Shown here piece after piece: positions 52,580-62,607 of a stretch of 64,000 nucleotides of DNA. The stretch covers positions 248,001 through 312,000 of the forward strand of contig JAKMXF010000144.1 of the NCBI GenBank assembly GCA_024704765.1, read 5' to 3'. The notes beneath the pieces are model-generated. The model was not told the DNA's origin and did no database searches. It was given only the letters and a program-made list of their open reading frames with translations. Origin of the DNA: Oopsacas minuta (taxonomy: Eukaryota > Porifera > Hexactinellida > Lyssacinosida > Leucopsacidae). The translations under genes and the position numbers were made by a program. Positions within the stretch are counted from its first letter, which is position 1. The number at the start of each line of letters is the position of its first letter.

Positions 52580-55500
52580 CTAGATATCTTTTGGTACTTC
52601 CATTATCTCCCCGTTTAATTCTGTATCCATTGGTTCGTAATTTGAAAAGTCTCCAAACTTTATAACCGGGATAACTTCTGCTCGCTTGGTCCTGGACCCG
52701 AAATCAGAGGCGAAGACGTCCTTCCCTTTATTGCTCCTTTTACGACGCTTTTCTTCTTTTATTGCTATGAGTAACTTCAGTCCAACGTGATCCCATTCCA
52801 GATACCATTCATTTAATCTATCCTGATCCTCTAGTCGGATGTCTTTAACGCCAATAAGGTCATTATCTTTCATGTTAAAAGGAGGATTGCGGACACTAGG
52901 CTTTGGGGGTGATGTCTTGTTCTTTCTTTTCTTTCGTGGAGTAGATGGCGGTTCACGGACCGGGATCCATTCGAATTTATCCATACGGTACTTAGCAACC
53001 CGTAGATACACTAACGGTATGTTGGTGTGTGTGGATATACACTGTAGAAGAGCAGTAGGACTTGATGACTCTGTACTGTCGAATACTATCTCATTAGGGG
53101 GCAGAAAGTGGCCTCCTGGTTCCCCCGTGGGTACATGGAGAGCAAGGTTTAATATTAAACAAGAATTCGGGAATATCTGTCCTTCATTCATAGGACATAC
53201 AGCTAATTTACTTCCTGAGACCAGTTTAAATTTTTTCAGTGTGTGTTGTCCATCTTTTAACACCCTCTGTGTACGCCCCTCTACAACTTCCTGTACCCTT
53301 AGACATGAAGCGATGGGTACCTGCATGTCTAATATCCCAAGAGTCATTATCTGTAACTTAAGGTCATCTAATGTGTCCGTTAAACTAATATCTATTTGGT
53401 CTATGAATCTAATCTCGTGTTGGAGAGGAGGATATATTTGAATGAGATCAGTCTCTCTGGGAACGTAATTACATTTGGTTACTGTATCGTTCAGCTGTTC
53501 ACGGTTCTTATTTGAATCCTTCTCTTTAGCTACATCTACAGACACATCCTTGGTATCCTTCTCCTTTTTGCATTTGGCTAGATATAGCTCAATATTGCTG
53601 TTAAGCTCTGTCATTTCGAGTCTGCGAGATTCAATGCTTGGACCACTTCCTTCTGGGAAGGGGACTAGTTGGAATATTTCTAGACGGACGAACCCTTTCG
53701 GAGGTAGTCTCCCCTCTTCTACAAGGAGGTACCCACCGTCTCTCACTCCTGCATCATCCAAGGTCTTCTCCTCATCCTCTAAAATCTCTGCTGCTTCCCC
53801 ACACCAGTTAGTTTTCCTCAAATGCCATCCTCCAGTGAGATCAGCATTAGCTACTATTACAGCTAAGCACTGACCAACAGTAGCACTGTCTTCTAGTATA
53901 ACCTATATGCGTATACTAGAATTAATATTATTCACAGTTATGCGGGGGTAACCTACTTCTCTAGCGTCTAAGTCATCAGATATGGGAGACACGTGATATG
54001 ATATTGTTATTTGTGTAGCAGAGGGTGGAGTACCTTTCTCTACTATTATCTTCTTGTTCTTATTGATTCCTGCTTCTTTAAGAGTCTGATCCTCATGGAT
54101 AGGAGGACAGAGGCCCTTGGATGCGTCCTCTATTCTAAGACGTACTCCTTCAGTACAATTAGCAGGGTCTATCTTAGTAAGAATAGCCTCCTTCAATATA
54201 GATATGTGTTCATCACACATAATATCTACAGAGAAAGTACGATATGTAGAGGCTAGATTAGCTATAGGTGTACATCTGTCCTCTATACGGAGATGTAGTG
54301 TATTGTTCCTTTCATCTACTACCTGTACAGACGGTAATATACAGCTAGCTCATTGGTATACAGTGTAGCCTCCACAACGGGGTGTTAGGGACCCGGAGTA
54401 TGCTACCCCGTTTGTGAGGTTACGCTATAATATTTATACAGACCTGAGAGGTAATGATCTTTTTTCCTTTCCTGTCAGCTATAATTTGAGATCCGTTCTC
54501 TATACCCAGCTGGGAGAGGGTCTGATTGTCCTTGTTAGGGGGGAGGGGTACAGGGGTGAGGTTACCCTTAGACCTAGTTCCTGACTCGTAGGATGAGTCC
54601 TTAATGAAGGTGAGGACGGATTGAGTGGGAGGGATATCACACTTAAATAGGAGCTCTGCTCTTATATCTGACAGGAGTGTATCTTTTTGTCGAGTAACCT
54701 CTTCATCTTTCTAGCATATAGTGTGTACATTATTTTCACACCTTTGGTACATAAACAAAACAAACAAACCTTCCCATACTCATCAGTAGGATCTGGGTAA
54801 GTGAAGGTGATTAGAATAGGTTCAGAATCTGATCCTATAGGAGGGATGATACCGTGTACGTCATGACCATTCCATAGGAATAAATGGTCGTTATCGTTGA
54901 GGTGTTTTTTAATCTCACAATCCTCTTCAGTAGGGATACGATCGTACAGATGGAATCCACCAGGAAGATCACGGATTTCATGAAGCACAAATTTGACACC
55001 TTCCGGTAGTAAGTCTGGATTTGATTGACTGAGTATCTCCTCTCTCAATACAGCCATAGGGTTACGTCTATCTACGGTTATCGTCAGTAGACACCCTGAT
55101 GTATCACTATCATCTACTGGTACATATTGTAGTCTATTGTCTATATAGCAGTAAGTTGTAGCGAAGTGAAGATACAGACAGATTGAGTTTAGATGTATCT
55201 CGTATTCTTCTCTTTGTTTCATTAACTTCACGTTATATTCCGCTACTTCTGCTATCCATGAGTCCTGTAGCCACGCTTCAGGTCTGTTCAGAGCTGATTC
55301 AGGCAACTGTATAGATGATTGTCTGTAGAATAACATGTAAGCTGATTCCTTCCCTCCATACATTGTTGTTATTGATTTCTCATGGATCGGACGTACACAT
55401 CTGTCATTAATCTCAAACCATCGGTAACCAGGAGGGGGGCAAACGGGGCTCTGTCTCTTCATCTTCTTAGAGGCAGGGGACTCTACAGGGTCCGGGCGGG

Positions 55501-57362
55501 GAGCATTGCCCGGTTCTGACATACTCGTGTCCATGGGTGATAAATACCCGTTAGTTTGAGATGATTGAGAATTATTCTAGATGATTATACCATAGAAATT
55601 ACAGATATTTCATTGTGTGTATACATACCAGAGTTGTAGAGTCGTTGCTAGGTGTGTCACATACAGAAGTAACAAATGACATCTCCTGTTGATTATCAGG
55701 AACAAAGTTAGGATTAAGTGACACCTTTTGCGCGCCATCAACAACAAACACGTCAGGGTGTTTTTTCATAAACTTCATAAATGTACCGTGTGTAGATTTA
55801 AACCTCTGACTCCAACTGATACCTGTATCGTGACGTAATGCGTCACATATTTGGCTAGGAGTAGCTGGTGTTTTTATACGAGATATTATAGCAGATATTA
55901 AATCTATTGCGTTAGTGTAGTTAGCGTAACCACTGGGATTAGAGTCATCTTTAGAAGCTGGTACCTGTAACGACAGTTCATATAACTCAATAATCACAAA
56001 ACTTTGTGAACAGCTGATTTAACAGAAATATTCGCTGTGATCTTAAAATAGAAATAAACAGAATACAAACCAGTATTTTCTCTTCTTCTGGGGGTACCCA
56101 ATTACCCAGGTTCTGTATATCTCTAATATAAGTCTTATAATGTCCTCCATACGTACTACCACTATGTATAACTACAGAGAACAGTTCGTAATGAGCATCA
56201 GAGGATAGAGGGCCAGCTCCCTCTGTTACTGAGTCAACAAATTGACTCATGTCTAGTAGCTGAGGGAAACTGAACTTCCCTGTTTCTTTATATCTCTCAT
56301 TTCTTACGAAATCGTACTGAAATCTCATCAGAGCTATTGAAATAATATAAACAGGAAGTAGTGATTACTTCTTAGCTCAGCTTACCCAGAGAGAGGATAG
56401 GAGGGAGGTGTCTGAGATGACACCTTTTTACAGCGTCCACTAACTGGTCACATGAACCACAATGGTACTTATTGTCACCTTCTAGCGTCTCTGTCAACAC
56501 AAACTGTTTGTGTAGAGATTCTTCTAAGCTATGAAGCCCCACTACTGTAACAGGAATGTGTAAGAAGTCCTCCTTTATCTCTCTGCACGCACTGCAGTTC
56601 TTACATTTAATCTACACCCATATACACGCCATAAACAGCTGCTAGAATATACAGTCTCAAGGGACAGCGATAATTACTCAATATGGCCGATGAAACAGAA
56701 GTTACTTTGACGGTTGGGACCATATTTGTACAATTATAAACTTCGTATATCGAAGTAACCCCATAAGGATGCTAATATGAATGATAACTTACTTGGTTAA
56801 CAAAACTTCCGTGATATATTGTAGATATTATTTGACTGCCTGTGGTATTCTGAAGAGAATGTTCTATAGCGCTGAATAATATTCTGTTCATCTCATCCAC
56901 GTCATGTTGAAACAGTTCCTCATTATCTGACCACCCAAAACTGTCCGTCAGGAAAGCAGTGCTTATACACTGCTCATCTGCTAGTAAGAGACGAGCTGAT
57001 AATCTCTGTAGTTGTATAGGAATGAGTCGATACTCTTTACAGTGCTATAAAGAAAAGAGTATTCAAGGAATAAATCATATATTGAAATGTGTCATAGATA
57101 ATACCTTGGTGGCATCAGGAGGACATTGTCCTATTTCCTTCCTTCCAAGCTTGAATAACTCTTGTCTGAACTCTGGTGTAAAGTGTAGAGTTTGTAGCAG
57201 AGCATTGAGATAGCAGGTCGCCCCCTGATTAGCTAGACCACAGAGATTGGTCTCGTTCCTCGGAGGATTGGTTCTCTCGACTGAGAGACGTTCCTTGCCA
57301 TCTGGAGCAGAGAAACCCCCTCCTGGAGTATCATCCTCTTCCCCGAATAAGTCGGTAAGCAT
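52580..57362 (-). CDS. USP40: USP40 deubiquitinase
   Basis: Nine exons (high to low): 57105-57362, 56793-57044, 56386-56611, 56071-56333, 55629-55964, 54770-55576, 54444-54710, 53957-54322, 52580-53902. All are in phase, 1365 residues (human 1235). The USP catalytic domain has the Cys box NQGATCYLNALLQTLHF (about residue 45), a DSFGWSDNEELFQHDVDEMN block, the zinc-type CKNC and CGSC pairs, and the His box YGGHYKTYIRDIQNLGNW. The C-terminal two thirds match USP40 ubiquitin-like segments: RWFEINDRCVRPIHEK, KESAYMLFYRQS, DNDHLFLWNG and LRVAKYRMDKFEWIPVREP, with a basic KKRKNK stretch. USP40 is an ubiquitin-specific cysteine protease whose targets are little known. The ATG at 57362 gives MLTDLFGEEDD, like the human MFGDLFEEE start. 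Confidence 0.93.
56650..56762. mobile_element. Degenerate family A TIR element in USP40 intron 2
   Basis: This is a shorter, more diverged copy of the element in GHITM and ATRX introns: it keeps ACTTTGACGGTTGGGACC and the CGATAATTACTCAATATGGCC part, and begins ACAGTCTC. It occupies about 110 of the 181 bp of the intron (56612-56792). Confidence 0.75.
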
Positions 57363-57508
57363 CCCAATAATATGATACTATTATTAGTAACACCAGATAC
57401 TAATTAGAGTGTGAATAAGATTAATATTTATGGAATAGTCAGAGTATTCGTTCAGATTTATTGAATTGAATTCATAAACAGAAATATATGTACAAAGTTG
57501 AAAACAAA

Positions 57509-59319
57509 TTATAAAGAATTTCGTTGCCTTAGAAAACTAAATTCGCGTGCCGCATCATCTTTAGACAGCTGTAGCTCACTATTCGGCTCCAGATCATCAT
57601 CACGCACGAGCTTAGGAATAGGTTGAAGAATATGTCTTTCTGGTATAACTTGAATAGATTCTAATAAAAGAGGAGAATCAGTGTGTTTTGAGTGTTTGTC
57701 ACTATGAATGTTTAACTCGGAAATAGTCTTACATCTCACAGAACATATCTGACACACATAACTACCATCAGCAGTATGTAAAGAATCAAGATAGATTGAT
57801 TTCTCTTCAGATCTATGTTTCCTAACAGAACTACAAGAATCACATAACCTCAGCTTAGGGTGTCTAGCCATATGCAGATTTAATTCACACCCTGTATTGA
57901 AGGTTAGCTTACAATATATACATCTGACTTCACTCTCAATTACGTGATTCTCCAACTCCATCATATTAGAATATTTACAATAGCAGTGTCGACATTTCAA
58001 CTGTTTTCTAATTACAGGAATATCCTCATGACAGTCATAACATTTAATAGGACGCTCTATTGACTGTTGAATAACCTTATCGAAGCTTACTTTGAATTTG
58101 GTAGAAGGCCTTACTTCTATACCTAAAGATGGGCAGTAGAAAAATACAAAAATATTTAAGAACAGTGACGGTATCGGTTATAAGAACACATGCCACTCCC
58201 AAGGGTGTTCTTATAAGCGATAACCACTGTAGAATAATTACAATCAGATTGTTCAGTGTGTGAATTCTCAGGTCTCACTCCCAGACGAGATTTCAGAGAC
58301 CTCTTCTCTCCAACTGAACCAGTGTACACTTCACAAGGCTGATTAATATCTGTATCAGGAGTATTATTATCTGATGAAGGGAAGGCCTCCTCAGGTCTAA
58401 CATACAAATCCACCACATCTTCTACACTATCAGCGGTATTCCTATGTTCAATAATTGAAGTAATAATGTGACGTAATTAATATAATACAGTAAACTCCCA
58501 TTATAACAAATTGCATCTCTATCCCCTATAGCTAGAAAGAAATCAGCTTATAGCGAAACGAAACCGGGGTCATAAACACTCTGTTATAACTAGAGTTTAC
58601 TGTTAAAATTACTTTAACTGTGGTGAACCAGAGCTGCTGCTGGTGATGGAACTATAACTCGAAGAATCTTCATTCTCAGAAGTAACGGGACTTCCAGGAC
58701 TCTGGTTGAATTCAATCGGTGGTGTTATATAATCGATAACATCTTCAATTGGCTGTTCTGTGTGTGTAGGTGACAGATATACTATATTATCATCATTAAG
58801 ACCTATAGGGCTATATGAAATATTGCCTGAGTCTTCTTCTGAAGATATCACAATTTTGGTTTTCTTATGAGCACTCTCATCAGCTGTCTTCTGTCTCTTT
58901 CTTTTAATAGTTATACGTTTGAAAGTTTTAGTTTTTGGAGGAATTTTAATTCCAAGTGCTGTCTGTGAATTATTTGATGTACTATCTGAATCTAAGTGCA
59001 GAGTAAAATCAGAGGGTTGAGAATCTGAATCTCCGTTGACAGAGAGGGGAACTATAGGTCCAATATTGTCCGCATTACATGTCAAATTATCTTGGAAATC
59101 AGCTGGGGGAGTAATTATTGTATAATTTTCTAAATCTAAGATTTGATCTGAGGAACTTTGAGAAGAAGATTGTGTTAAACAAATCAATTTCTCTTGAATC
59201 TCATACAAAACTGATTTGCATTCGTTAGACAAAAACTCTTTATTCAATCTAACAAGGAGAAATTCTTCTGCTTCAGGAATGTGATGACGGAATGATGACA
59301 GGAAATCCTTATCACTCAT
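57509..59319 (-). CDS. Zinc-finger protein, unidentified, three exons
   Basis: Exons (high to low) 58613-59319, 58242-58441 and 57509-58122 join in phase to 506 residues. The first 300 residues are acidic and serine/threonine-rich with a basic patch (KRITIKRKRQK, HKKTK), probably a nuclear signal. The C-terminal 200 residues carry pairs of cysteines and histidines: CYDCHED, CRHCYCKYSNMMELENHV, CIYCKLTFNTGCELNLHMARH, CDSC and CQICSVRCKTISELNIHSDKH, several in C2H2 form. I do not recognise the family; DNA binding is inferred from the fingers. Both introns are largely filled by short inverted-repeat elements. If the splices are not used, exon 1 alone would end four codons later, at a TAA in the intron. 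The gene follows USP40 closely (146 bp). Confidence 0.75.
58162..58230. mobile_element. Short hairpin element filling an intron of the zinc-finger gene
   Basis: The 69-bp sequence begins ACAGTGACGGTATCGGTTAT and ends in the near-reverse complement (GCGATAACCACTGT), giving about 28-bp arms around a short loop that share TTATAAGAACAC. It occupies the middle of the 119-bp intron (58123-58241), ending 11 bp from the splice donor. Confidence 0.8.
58487..58603. mobile_element. MITE-like TIR element, family B, in the zinc-finger gene intron 1
   Basis: The 117-bp element has perfect 11-bp termini (ACAGTAAACTC ... GAGTTTACTGT), with extra matches inside (TTATAAC). It fills most of the 171-bp intron 1 (58442-58612), leaving 9 bp to the splice donor. 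No coding capacity. Confidence 0.88.
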
Positions 59320-59821
59320 TAAAGATTAAATGAATTCTAGTATACCAAAATACAACTACAGTAACCTCCTGTTATAACCAGGTTAGATATAACGAAACTC
59401 TCCCCTCATGTAGCTTGAAAGTAATATAGTCTATTCCTCTTACAACGAAAAGTAATGAAATCGGCGTCTCGATCACTTCATTTTAACAAAATTTTACCGT
59501 ATTGAGTTGCTTGGGGCTATATTATTATTTCTATCCGTAAACGGTGTACAGCCAATACTATAATAAATCAAGAGCTGAAACTTTGAAGGACAAGGACAAT
59601 TACCCTAGGGTGTGCAGTGAGGGTTCCTGATCTGACACACTATGCCACTATTAACACCTGTTATAACTGCATAATTATACAATTTAATGGGGACACATAT
59701 AATAGCAAAGATAGGACTACACATGTACACAAAAGAACACAGAATACCCCCAACCTATACAATTAATTCAGTGTGTAGTAGCGTAAGAATTTGTTTACAT
59801 TATAATACACTCTGTCACTGT
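59320..59821. other. Spacer with a second, decayed family B element
   Basis: Sequence from about 59358 (ACAGTAACCTCCTGTTATAACC) to roughly 59505 resembles family B but lacks an intact right end. No gene is seen; the zinc-finger gene's promoter should be near 59320-59360 and the Rab35 3' UTR near 59700-59821. Confidence 0.55.
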
Positions 59822-60427
59822 CTAACAACAATTGGCTTTCTTTCCTTTTGGTACAGACTTCCTCAGCTTGATACCCTCAGGCTGTGTGTCTATTTTTGAT
59901 GATTTTTCTTTTTTGGTTTGCAGGACTTTCTTGGTTATGAAGTCAAACACTTCTTCGATGTTTTTGTTCTCCTTAGCGGATGTTTCGAATAGAGTCATGC
60001 TTTGGGAGTCAGCGAGCCGCTGGGCTTCAGTGAGGGTTACCACTTTCTTGTCAGGAGTGTCATCCTTGTTACCGACCAAAACTTTATCTACGTAATCACA
60101 ATTATTCTCGATCTCTGTAATCCAGCGTTTCACATTATTGAAGCTGTCTGCATTCGTGACGTCATAAACAATTATCACTCCGTGTGTCCCTCTGTAGTAA
60201 GTAGCCGTTATTGTCCTGAACCTCTCCTGCCCAGCTGTATCCCAAATCTGCAACTTAATTTTCTCCCCGTTCATTTCCATTGTCCGTATCTTGAAGTCTA
60301 CCCCGATTGTCGTGATGTACGTCCCGGAGAATAAGTTATCAGCGAATCTCAACAAGATACTACTCTTCCCGACGCTGGTGTCCCCAATTATTAGGAGTTT
60401 AAATAAATGGTCGTATTCCCTAGCCAT
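59822..60427 (-). CDS. RAB35: Rab35 small GTPase
   Basis: A single exon encodes 201 residues. It starts MAREYDHLFKLLIIGD, close to vertebrate Rab35 (MARDYDHLFKLLIIGD), with switch-I TYITTIGVDFKI, WDTAGQERF, GNKDD and ETSAKEN, and the prenylated end ANCC. Rab35 works in fast endocytic recycling and cytokinesis at the plasma membrane and endosomes. The P-loop is GDTSVGKSS where Rabs normally have GDSGVGKSS, so the position equivalent to Ras Gly13 is serine; the GKS core is intact. The ATG at 60427 is the family start. Confidence 0.93.
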   Translation of the reverse strand: MAREYDHLFKLLIIGDTSVGKSSILLRFADNLFSGTYITTIGVDFKIRTMEMNGEKIKLQIWDTAGQERFRTITATYYRGTHGVIIVYDVTNADSFNNVKRWITEIENNCDYVDKVLVGNKDDTPDKKVVTLTEAQRLADSQSMTLFETSAKENKNIEEVFDFITKKVLQTKKEKSSKIDTQPEGIKLRKSVPKGKKANCC

Positions 60428-60920
60428 CTTCTTCCTACAAGCAATTTTTATTCTCAGTAATCTATATCAGTGAAGATAGATCGTATTATATATACCAGTG
60501 TGGATGATGCAAATATTGATACGACAATATTGCCTACGTTTAAAAGCTATAGTTGAGTTATTTGTTATCAGTGCCTATAATATAGCCATTTCTTATAATG
60601 TGTCTCGTGGTTGCTCAAAACTTCCACTAATCAGGGAAAACGTAAATCTATATTAGGTCATATGCTTAAGATTAAGGGAGGGCTGGTTCTTATTATGAAA
60701 TATTTTAGTTTATGACTACTTAAGGACATGATTATGGGGATAGAATGGCAAGTATCTGATTTAGGAGAATATTTGTGCAATCGGATCCAACTGTTCGTAG
60801 CCATATTAGGGGTTCTCATATTTTGGGCTAGTTAGATTAAATAAGATACTATTAATAGTATCATAGTTATTAATTATTAGCTGGAAAAGATAAGAATAGA
60901 ATTGAGTGAATATTGCTAGA
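60428..60920. other. Spacer, nothing seen
   Basis: About 490 bp of AT-rich DNA between Rab35 and the transgelin gene. No open frame, repeat or RNA gene is recognised. Confidence 0.5.
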
Positions 60921-61517
60921 CTAAGGTGCAGAAAATATGTCCCTTCTGCGTCCGTAAGCTGTCAGCCCCTTCTGACTTGCTCCTGTGACGTAACCGTATT
61001 GAGCTCCTATTATTGTTTTACCAGCGTCCATCTTCTCTTTCGAGAAATCTCTAGGATTATACTCGGACTGTTTGGGGGCATATGTTGGTCCATTGAACCC
61101 ATTTATGTGTGAGAGCCTATCCAGAGCCCTCAGGGTGGACACGACCTGTGAAGGATTGTTGTCCTCGTACAAATCGAGAGTGACAAATAAATCAGTTTTC
61201 TTAATACCATATTGCTCCGCTGCAATCAGAAAGAAGTTTATACATTCCATCTGTTTGAATGGCATGCTACTTTTCTTAACCAGAGGGACACTCCCTGGGT
61301 CTATTATATTCATAAGGTGGCATAATACTGTGCCATCTCGTAGCCACTCAAAGAAATTTTCTTCACATTGCATATGTGTGACTTCCTCCACCCACTGTTT
61401 GACTTTAATCTCAGCCTCTACTGAATATTCCCCTAACATTTTCTTCTGTAATTCAGCATTCATTCCGGATTTAGTAGCTCGGATTTGATTGTAATTCTTA
61501 TACTCTGGTTGAGCCAT
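60921..61517 (-). CDS. TAGLN: Transgelin/calponin-like actin-binding protein
   Basis: A single exon encodes 198 residues, the usual transgelin length (201). It has a single calponin-homology domain (about 35-145, VKQWVEEVT...FFEWLRDGTVLCHLMNII...FVTLDLYEDNNPSQVVSTLRAL) and one C-terminal calponin-like repeat (KTIIGAQYGYVTGASQKGL). These proteins bind and bundle actin filaments. Transgelin rather than calponin is preferred because there is only one repeat and no extended tail. The ATG at 61517 gives the family-length N-terminus. Confidence 0.92.
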   Translation of the reverse strand: MAQPEYKNYNQIRATKSGMNAELQKKMLGEYSVEAEIKVKQWVEEVTHMQCEENFFEWLRDGTVLCHLMNIIDPGSVPLVKKSSMPFKQMECINFFLIAAEQYGIKKTDLFVTLDLYEDNNPSQVVSTLRALDRLSHINGFNGPTYAPKQSEYNPRDFSKEKMDAGKTIIGAQYGYVTGASQKGLTAYGRRRDIFSAP

Positions 61518-61869
61518 TTGAATTAGTTTCTATTAGTTATCGCGATTAGATTTTTAGTGAGCTGGTGAATAGTTCTAAGACCCCGATAAAGTGATTATCC
61601 TCAGACACAATCTTTCTGGAGTAGGGCAATCTGACCTATATTGTTTCAATTTTGAGCATTTAAATGGAATGATAGTTTTGGAGATATGTCATGACAAGTG
61701 GTTGAGCCACAAGTAATCGTGGCAAAAACAGGATTCCTTGGAATGAATTACACAGTTAAAGGGTAATTATTCAATTAATAAATTATCAAAGTAAACAACA
61801 AATATACAAATAACAACAACACAACAACAAACGAATATATAAATTATATAATAATTCTGTATAAATAAT
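61518..61869. other. Spacer with a dispersed repeat copy
   Basis: Bases about 61624-61715 resemble 103-200 at the window's left end: CAATTTTGA, then GATAGTTTTGGAGATATG and CAAGTGGTTGAGCCACAA against TTATAGTTTTCGAGATATGG and AAAGTGGTTGTGCCACAA. It is probably an old transposon family. No coding sequence. Confidence 0.55.
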
Positions 61870-62400
61870 TCAATGATACTTCTTTGCTCGAATAATAAAT
61901 TTGACGCACATAAAGACCTCTTCATCCTTGCCACTAATAGCCATCACCCTAGCCCAAATCCCATTTAAACTCTTCCCAAAATACTGATAGGGCCTCAGAG
62001 ATAATTTATAGTAACCCTGATACAGCTGTTTATTTAAAGGACATGACATCTCCATGTCATTTTCAATCACAGAGCAGAGATCCACGTATTTCGAATATCG
62101 AATGAATCCGAAATTAAACGTTACAACGAGTGTAGCTGGGTACACGAGGGTTTTACGTAAAGCTATTTTGTAGTCAATCTTCATATACCGCGTGAAGTCT
62201 AAGGGATACGGGGTAACGTTCAAGTATATGATGTTAGCTGGGTATGTGTAGTTAAACGCACAATCTTGGTATTGAAAAGTCTCATTACGCTCCAGCTGGA
62301 TTCCATCGTTAAGATCTAAATCGAACTCTCCGTAAGAGTTTTTATCAATCGCAAATGAACAGATGCCTGTTACGAATAATATCCACAAAATCAACTTCAT
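61870..62400 (-). CDS. Secreted ML-domain (NPC2/MD-2-like) lipid-binding protein
   Basis: A single exon encodes 176 residues from the ATG at 62400. A signal peptide is visible (MKLILWILFVTGICSFA). The mature part has an ML-type beta-sandwich pattern: an early cysteine (FQYQDCAFNY), NVTPYPLDF, a central CSVI...SCPLNK pair, and YKLSLRPYQYF before a late cysteine (EEVFMCVKFI). ML proteins (NPC2, MD-2, GM2A) bind sterols or other lipids in lysosomes or outside the cell; which lipid is unknown here. The frame runs 24 codons further upstream to an earlier start, but that would put the signal peptide inside the chain. The ML call rests on pattern, not an alignment. Confidence 0.6.
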   Translation of the reverse strand: MKLILWILFVTGICSFAIDKNSYGEFDLDLNDGIQLERNETFQYQDCAFNYTYPANIIYLNVTPYPLDFTRYMKIDYKIALRKTLVYPATLVVTFNFGFIRYSKYVDLCSVIENDMEMSCPLNKQLYQGYYKLSLRPYQYFGKSLNGIWARVMAISGKDEEVFMCVKFIIRAKKYH

Positions 62401-62607
62401 GATTATCAATAATACAGCCCAAAAGCTGTCGAAATAATTTATATGTAACGAAATGTGACTATACCGTATCATGTGTAGTGACAGCTGATTGTAATATTGT
62501 ATTGCGTATGAGTTAAACTGTGTGTTGTGTCATAATTAGGTAAATTAGATAATAACTCTACAATCGATATCATAACTAATATTCCTTACATTATTAATTA
62601 AAAACTT

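Noticed and set aside
58601-58612. Zinc-finger gene exon 1 as a complete protein ending near 58609
   Set aside because: The donor AAAG|TAATT region (GTAATT at 58612) and an in-phase acceptor at 58442 join it to the zinc-finger exons, with a transposon in the intron.
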